NCBI RefSeq assembly: GCF_000756615.1
Contig: NZ_CP009288.1
Span: 5,456,001 to 5,520,000 of the forward strand
DNA from: Paenibacillus durus
Lineage (GTDB): Bacteria > Bacillota > Bacilli > Paenibacillales > Paenibacillaceae
DNA: 64,000 nt
Direction: 5' to 3'
A program made the translations under genes and the position numbers. The notes below the pieces were generated by a model. That model saw only the letters and a program-made list of their open reading frames with translations, was not told where the DNA came from and ran no database searches. This document shows positions 59,777 to 64,000 of the stretch, piece by piece; position 1 is the stretch's first letter; every line of letters starts with the position of its first letter.

Positions 59777-59805
59777 ATATTAACTTATTTACATGTGAGT
59801 GTCAA
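59777..59805 (-). promoter_or_regulatory. SigA-type promoter upstream of metK
   Basis: -35 TTGACA (59805-59800), exact 17-bp spacer, -10 TAATAT (59782-59777). Strong by consensus. It begins within 40 bp of the SASP stop codon. Confidence 0.75.
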
Positions 59806-59836
59806 TCAATGCCCGATCTTCGGCGCCTGATCTATA

Positions 59837-60109
59837 TTATGAGAAAAGGGCTTGCTCGGCCTGCTTAACAAGCCGCTTCGTAATTTCACCGCCAACAGAG
59901 CCATTATCCCGAGAAGTAAGATGCCCGAGATATGGAGTCCGGGATGCCGCAGGAGCTCCTCCCAGAACCCCCAACTCGGAAGCGAATTCCGTATCCGCCC
60001 CTTCTCTGTACATTGGACCGTATAGACCAAATTCGGCTGCAATTTCAAACTTCATCTGCTTCAGCATTTCCCGGCTTTCCGGAACAACTGTGCGATTGCT
60101 GCGAGCCAT
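59837..60109 (-). CDS. Alpha/beta-type small acid-soluble spore protein
   Basis: 90 residues starting MARSNRTVVPES with AGGAGGTG 7 bp upstream. The two conserved blocks are MLKQMKFEIAAEFGL (with the GPR protease site in FEIAAEFG) and TSRDNGSVGGEITKRLVKQAEQAL. Such proteins coat spore DNA and protect it, then are degraded at germination. Unlike usual members of 60-75 residues, this one has about 25 extra residues between the blocks, including GADTEFASELGV, which looks like a second GPR-type site. Expected to be read by SigG in the forespore; I did not find a clear SigG promoter. Confidence 0.9.
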   Translation of the reverse strand: MARSNRTVVPESREMLKQMKFEIAAEFGLYGPMYREGADTEFASELGVLGGAPAASRTPYLGHLTSRDNGSVGGEITKRLVKQAEQALFS

Positions 60110-60338
60110 GAACTGCACCTCCTGTATATTTGTATAAGATTACAGAAGTATTGTGCACAGTCCGTCTTACTTGCAGCCGCAGTAATGTTTGTTGGTTCTG
60201 GCAAAGGAGACCTTTCTTTCAAGTGTATCCCTAAAGCAGATATTCTGCTGCAGTCTATTAAGGGCAGATAACCGTGTATAAAAGATAATAAAAAAGCCAA
60301 TTCTAAGTTTGAATGGATCAGCCAAGGCAGCCAAGGGA
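60110..60338. other. Intergenic region between the exported protein and SASP genes
   Basis: Holds a weak hairpin with CCATTC/GAATTGG and T6 on the minus strand (about 60290-60318), a possible terminator for the exported-protein gene. No gene seen. Confidence 0.4.
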
Positions 60339-60908
60339 TTACTGCAAGGTATAGCCTCCTCGAACCATTACAACAAGACCGAGGGTCTGTCCGGATTGCA
60401 CCGTTATTCCCCGTCCCTCTCTAGGAAAGGACAAGAGGTGATTCGTTGGCGCCGGTTGGCCGTTCGCGAGATCTTGGCCGTCTGTCAGATCGGCTACACC
60501 GTTCGAATCGAGAGAATAGATAACTGCTTTGCCTGCTCTGACAATAAACTCAGCTCCGGCTGCTGCGATTAACATCTGACCCGGTTTGACATCGACTATG
60601 ACACTCTCATTGCTGCCGCCTCCTGTCCCTGTCGCCGGAGAAGCTGTGGCTGTCGCAGTGGGCTTAGCGGTAGCTGGCGAGGGTGTGGCAGTTGGCAGTT
60701 TGGTAGCAACCGAAGACGCTATCGCACCGCCTTGCAGCGCTTTTTGAATCTGCTGATCGACATAACTCTTGGTTACCACAGGATCATCAGCGGTTCCAGG
60801 TTGATTCCCGACATCAGCACCCTGTGCCGTATTGCGCACAATCGAGCCCGCCCACACACCGCCTGCCAACAGTATAGCGGCAAATGAGATTTTCCATAGC
60901 GGCTTCAT
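60339..60908 (-). CDS. Conserved exported protein of unknown function
   Basis: 189 residues. Signal peptide or anchor at 5-22 (ISFAAILLAGGVWAG), a short segment with VTKSYVDQQIQKALQGG, a Thr/Ala/Pro linker (TATPSPATAKPTATATASPA), then a globular C-terminal domain of about 85 residues (VIVDVKPGQMLIAAAGAEFIVRAGKAVIYSLDSNGVADLTDG; LLSFPREGRGITVQSGQ). I have seen similar proteins only as hypothetical ones of Paenibacillus type. GGAAGGAGG precedes the ATG. It follows the S-layer terminator. Function unknown; the fold may be a small beta barrel. Confidence 0.8.
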   Translation of the reverse strand: MKPLWKISFAAILLAGGVWAGSIVRNTAQGADVGNQPGTADDPVVTKSYVDQQIQKALQGGAIASSVATKLPTATPSPATAKPTATATASPATGTGGGSNESVIVDVKPGQMLIAAAGAEFIVRAGKAVIYSLDSNGVADLTDGQDLANGQPAPTNHLLSFPREGRGITVQSGQTLGLVVMVRGGYTLQ

Positions 60909-60934
60909 GGAGTTCCTCCTTCCAATGCAGGTAT

Positions 60935-60967
60935 AAAAAAAGAATAGCCTCCGAAGAGGCTATTCTT
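60935..60967 (-). terminator. Terminator of the S-layer gene
   Basis: Perfect 12-bp stem AAGAATAGCCTC/GAGGCTATTCTT with a four-base loop and T7 on the minus strand, 20 bp past the stop codon. Confidence 0.95.
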
Positions 60968-60986
60968 GCTTCGGTGAGGAAGCTAA

Positions 60987-63734
60987 TTATTTACCGGAAA
61001 CGGAAGTTCCAGTAGTAATTACGTTACCAGCAGCATCTGTAATTACAGCATCATCATTAACAGTTACTGTGATTGTGTAAACGTAGCTTGCAGCCAGGTT
61101 CAGGTTGCCGGCAGCATCGCCAGTGTAAGCGATGATTTCGTCAGCTTGAATGCCTGCTTCTTTACCATTCTCAACAAAGAGGACGGAATTGTTGCTGTAA
61201 GTTCCAGCTTGAACCGGTACATTCAGTACCCACTTAGTAGCTGGAGCAGTACCAGTGAGCGGTTGTACACCAGATACCGGTACAGTTACTCCGTTAACAA
61301 CAACCTTCAGATCGCCAGCGTCTACTCCTTGAACTGCCTCGGAGAAGGTCAGGATCAATCTGGAAGAGATGTCGGAAGATACAGCGGCAGAGGACAGCGT
61401 AGGAGCCACTTTATCTACGAATCCAGTAACGGATTTCACTACCGGAACAATGGTGTTGCCAGCAGCATCTTTAATTCCGTTGATTACCAATTCCTGAGCA
61501 TCGGAAGAGGTCACAGCGGCAGAAGGAATGAACAACGAAGCTGTTACACTTGTCGGATTGCTTGATCCATTGTAGCTAGTTGTGATGTAAGAACCAGCAG
61601 GCAGTGCTTTGCCAGCAAGAGTATAGTTGTTAACATCACGAACCGTTACAAGGTTAAGACCCGTTGCATCGTAAACATCGAACGTTACGCGTTGGTCAGC
61701 ACCAACTGTTACGGCGTTGCTAATGTTGTTAACGCTAGGTTTCTCAGTATCGGCAGAAGTCGTTGTCGAAATTGTTACAGGAAGGACAACTGCTGCGTTT
61801 GCATTCTTAGCCGCTGCTGTATCTTTAACCAGACCAGCTGGCAGACGAAGCGTATAAGATCCGTTAGCCAGACCTGTTACATTCTTAAATGTAACCGTAG
61901 CGCCATCAACAGAGTAAGTGCTAGCGGAGACAGTGAACGGATTAGGATAGCCGTTAGCATCATTAATCAGGGTAATTCCAGTTCCTGTAACCGTTACGTC
62001 TTCGGAGAACTTAACTACCAAACCTGTGCTTCCGTAAGTAGCACTTACTACTGTAGGAGCAGCCGAATCTTTACTGAAGCTAATCGCTTGGGAATAAGCA
62101 CTTGCAAGCGTATTGCCCAGGTAGTCGCGAACACTCGTTCCAAATACGATAGTACCGTTGAAAGTACCATTGCTGGAGAACGTGAACGCAGGAGCGGTCA
62201 GTGTGTAAGTTTTAGCATCAGTTTTGGAAACTACGAATGCACCTTTGCTTTCGCCGTTAGCGTCCAGCAGACGAATGCTGCCATTCAGGGAAAGTTGATC
62301 CATGTTTTTGCTGAATACAACTTTAACTTTGTTCTCGCCGGTAACTGTGATGCTCGATACCGAAGGAGCAACTGTGTCAGATACTACTGTTACAGTTGTT
62401 TTAGTTGGGTTAGGCGAGATGTAGTTGCCTGCAAAATCAGCAATGTTCAGCAGGGATACATCATAAGTTTTACCGGATTCCAGTGTACCAGTAGTCAGTA
62501 CCAACTCATCCAGTGAATCGCCGGCCGCTACAGTTACGGCAGAACCGTTAACATAGGCGATTACGCCAGTTGCTTTAACAGGCTCGCTCAGTTTAACGTA
62601 AACTTTATTAGTTGTTGCTTTAGCTGTTGCAGTTACCGAAACAATAGTTGGAGCCACTGTATCGTTAACATCCAGCAGTTTTGTATAGGCCGGGATTTTC
62701 TCACCAGCAGTAGTCTTAATAGCATCAGTCAAAGTAAATGCGTATTGACCTTTAAGATATTCAGTTCCAGCAAGAGTAATAGTAGCATCCGTACCATCAG
62801 CTCCAATAACTACATTAGCGATGTTCGGAGTAACGGCAGGTGCGTCACCCAGTTTAGTCAGGCTAATTACGCCGTCAACCAGAGTTGTATTGCCGTATAC
62901 TGTTTCAGAAACAGTGTTGGAATCAACTGCGCGGTTGAACTTCACAACGACTTGCTTGCTGTTCGGAGCAGTTACGGAAACTACTTGCGGAGCAGCCAGC
63001 GTTACTTTAGCTGTGTAGTCATGGTCGTTGTATTTGAAGCTGATTGTTGTTTCAACGCCTGCAACCAGAGGTGTTGTCAAAGTAACTGTAGTTGTAGCTT
63101 TGTCAGAGAAAGTTACCAGAACGCTGGTTGGGCTCAGAGCTTCTGCAGAAGCTACTACAGGCACAGTGGACAGAGTGCTTACTGCATAAGCTGTTTCAAC
63201 TACCAGAGAACGAGTTGCGGTTCCTTTGAAGTTGGTGCTTGCAGTGATCAAGCCCTTGTTGATTAAGGCTTGTGCGTAACCTTTAGCCCATGCGGATGCG
63301 TTGTTGTCGGTAGTAGTAGGAGCTTCCAGTTTCAGAGCGCGGAACAGTACTGTTGCCACTTCTTCAACTGTTACTTTACCTTTGTAGTCGAAGATACCTT
63401 TTACAGTATCTTTACCTTGCATCAGGTTAGCTGCAGTAACAGCTTCGATGTAAGGAACTGCCCAGTTCTTCGCGTTGTAACCTTTGTCTTTGTAAGACAG
63501 TTTGTTAGTTACTTCAGTCAGGTTGAACAGTTTAGTTACGATCTTCGCGAACTCAGCGCGAGTCAGATCTCTTTCCAGATGAGCTTGGCCGTCCGGGTAT
63601 CCGTTCAGGATGCCTTTAGCTGCCAGAGCGTCGAATTTTTGTTGCGGGGTTGTTGCTGTTTCACCAAATGCTACAGAGGCAAACATCGAGAATGCCATTG
63701 CTGTAGATAGTGCTACGGACAAAATTTTCTTCAT
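60987..63734 (-). CDS. S-layer protein with SLH and Ig-like domains
   Basis: 915 residues from the ATG at 63734 (MKKILSVALSTAMAFSMFASVAFG is a clean signal peptide). Three SLH modules follow (about 28-190; GILNGYPDGQAHLERDLTRAEFAKI is the clearest). The rest is a chain of beta-sandwich Ig-like/invasin-like modules of about 90-100 residues, each opening with phrases such as PTVVSATYGSTGLVVKFSEDV, rich in Thr, Val and Ser and nearly without Cys or Trp. It should form a surface lattice bound to wall polymer. An in-frame ATG at 63806, with its own strong ribosome site, may give a longer form (see findings). Confidence 0.93.
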   Translation of the reverse strand: MKKILSVALSTAMAFSMFASVAFGETATTPQQKFDALAAKGILNGYPDGQAHLERDLTRAEFAKIVTKLFNLTEVTNKLSYKDKGYNAKNWAVPYIEAVTAANLMQGKDTVKGIFDYKGKVTVEEVATVLFRALKLEAPTTTDNNASAWAKGYAQALINKGLITASTNFKGTATRSLVVETAYAVSTLSTVPVVASAEALSPTSVLVTFSDKATTTVTLTTPLVAGVETTISFKYNDHDYTAKVTLAAPQVVSVTAPNSKQVVVKFNRAVDSNTVSETVYGNTTLVDGVISLTKLGDAPAVTPNIANVVIGADGTDATITLAGTEYLKGQYAFTLTDAIKTTAGEKIPAYTKLLDVNDTVAPTIVSVTATAKATTNKVYVKLSEPVKATGVIAYVNGSAVTVAAGDSLDELVLTTGTLESGKTYDVSLLNIADFAGNYISPNPTKTTVTVVSDTVAPSVSSITVTGENKVKVVFSKNMDQLSLNGSIRLLDANGESKGAFVVSKTDAKTYTLTAPAFTFSSNGTFNGTIVFGTSVRDYLGNTLASAYSQAISFSKDSAAPTVVSATYGSTGLVVKFSEDVTVTGTGITLINDANGYPNPFTVSASTYSVDGATVTFKNVTGLANGSYTLRLPAGLVKDTAAAKNANAAVVLPVTISTTTSADTEKPSVNNISNAVTVGADQRVTFDVYDATGLNLVTVRDVNNYTLAGKALPAGSYITTSYNGSSNPTSVTASLFIPSAAVTSSDAQELVINGIKDAAGNTIVPVVKSVTGFVDKVAPTLSSAAVSSDISSRLILTFSEAVQGVDAGDLKVVVNGVTVPVSGVQPLTGTAPATKWVLNVPVQAGTYSNNSVLFVENGKEAGIQADEIIAYTGDAAGNLNLAASYVYTITVTVNDDAVITDAAGNVITTGTSVSGK

Positions 63735-63933
63735 AACCTTTTTTTCTCCTCCTTGAACATTCATGAACTGAGAATCTTGTTTAGTTGGGTAGCTCATGTC
63801 ACTCATTAGCCGATGCACCCCCTTTCCCGAGTTGAGCAAGTTAAGTATAAATGATGTCTGTGACGGGTATCACAGAAACTGGTAAATAAATTCTAGGCGT
63901 GTAATAACACTAGATTCCTAATTCTACCTTAGT
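63735..63933 (-). promoter_or_regulatory. Long leader of the S-layer gene with hairpin and two ribosome sites
   Basis: Between promoter and MKKILS lie about 190 nt. A perfect hairpin CTGTGA-CGGGTA-TCACAG is at 63858-63875. Ribosome site one (AAAGGGGGTG) serves the ATG at 63806; site two (AAGGAGGAG) serves the ATG at 63734. Long leaders are common in S-layer genes and usually give a stable message. Confidence 0.7.
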
Positions 63934-63962
63934 ATTATACAATGTGCCTAAAGTCACGTAAA
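63934..63962 (-). promoter_or_regulatory. SigA-type promoter of the S-layer gene
   Basis: -35 TTTACG (63962-63957), exact 17-bp spacer, -10 TATAAT (63939-63934) on the minus strand. Confidence 0.75.
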
Positions 63963-64000
63963 GCTAATTTTTCCAATTGGTCTAGCTTGCTTTGCAGCCA

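Noticed and set aside
59628..59836. S-box (SAM-I) riboswitch before metK
   Set aside because: None of the conserved S-box helices or the AGGTGGAGGGA-type segment is visible; only a simple terminator hairpin is present.
60061..60300. 79-codon minus-strand frame upstream of and overlapping the SASP start
   Set aside because: Out of frame with the SASP, no ribosome site, and overlaps its ribosome-binding region.

Overview
The window looks like a chromosomal segment of a Paenibacillus-type Firmicute (Bacillales). The grounds are: gene order that follows the Bacillus subtilis minJ-ctpB-ftsXE ... prfB-secA-hpf ... flagellin/flgM operon ... comF ... degU-degS block; S-layer proteins with SLH domains; an alpha/beta-type small acid-soluble spore protein; strong AGGAGG ribosome sites; and SigA- and SigD-type promoters. 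No rRNA, tRNA, CRISPR array, transposase or prophage gene was seen. The genus call is inference from layout and protein style, not from a search.

Layout. (1) 1-4992: an ABC exporter (ATPase plus two ABC-2 permeases, the last one cut by the window edge) transcribed leftwards, divergent from a histidine kinase/response regulator pair. It resembles the B. subtilis linearmycin-resistance system LnrJK/LnrLMN. The kinase carries about 210 extra residues, mostly a 72-bp tandem repeat, in its ATP lid. (2) 4993-6210: about 1.2 kb with no convincing gene, holding an array of 36-bp hairpin-forming repeats. (3) 6297-12437: minJ-like, ctpB, an M23 peptidase with a coiled coil, ftsX and ftsE (division and cell-wall remodelling), all leftwards. 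(4) 12722-15804: three rightward genes (VanW family, CBS pair, esterase). (5) 16289-24859: complete arginine operon argC-J-B-D-F-G-H. (6) 25084-32603: YitT-family protein, prfB with its programmed frameshift, secA, long hpf, an SLH protein and a cold-shock protein. (7) 32862-40786: a flagellin-glycosylation island: five genes for a legionaminic/sialic-type nonulosonate activated as a CMP-sugar, a Maf-type flagellin glycosyltransferase and an unknown 191-residue protein. The last two genes look AT-richer than their surroundings. (8) 40891-49500: late flagellar genes in transcription order yvyF, flgM, flgN, flgK, flgL, yviE-like, fliW, csrA, flaG, fliD, fliS, fliT, hag. (9) 49714-55377: comFC, comFA, a truncated GT2-like protein, degU and degS. 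(10) 55420-63734: a phosphodiester-glycosidase-family exoprotein, metK, an SASP, an exported protein and a large S-layer protein.

How the parts fit: SigD promoters drive flgM and hag; FlgM, FliW and CsrA form the known feedback on SigD and on flagellin translation; the nonulosonate island and Maf lie directly downstream of hag and probably decorate its product; DegS-DegU is the usual switch between motility, competence and exoenzyme production in this genomic neighbourhood.

The points most worth a second look are the minisatellite inside the kinase ATP lid, the intergenic 36-bp array, the in-frame duplications in minJ and comFA, a SigD -10 element that is also one arm of a terminator, the glycosylation island with its unknown 191-residue protein and no visible N-acetyltransferase, the tandem translation starts of the S-layer gene, and an SASP with a possible second protease site.
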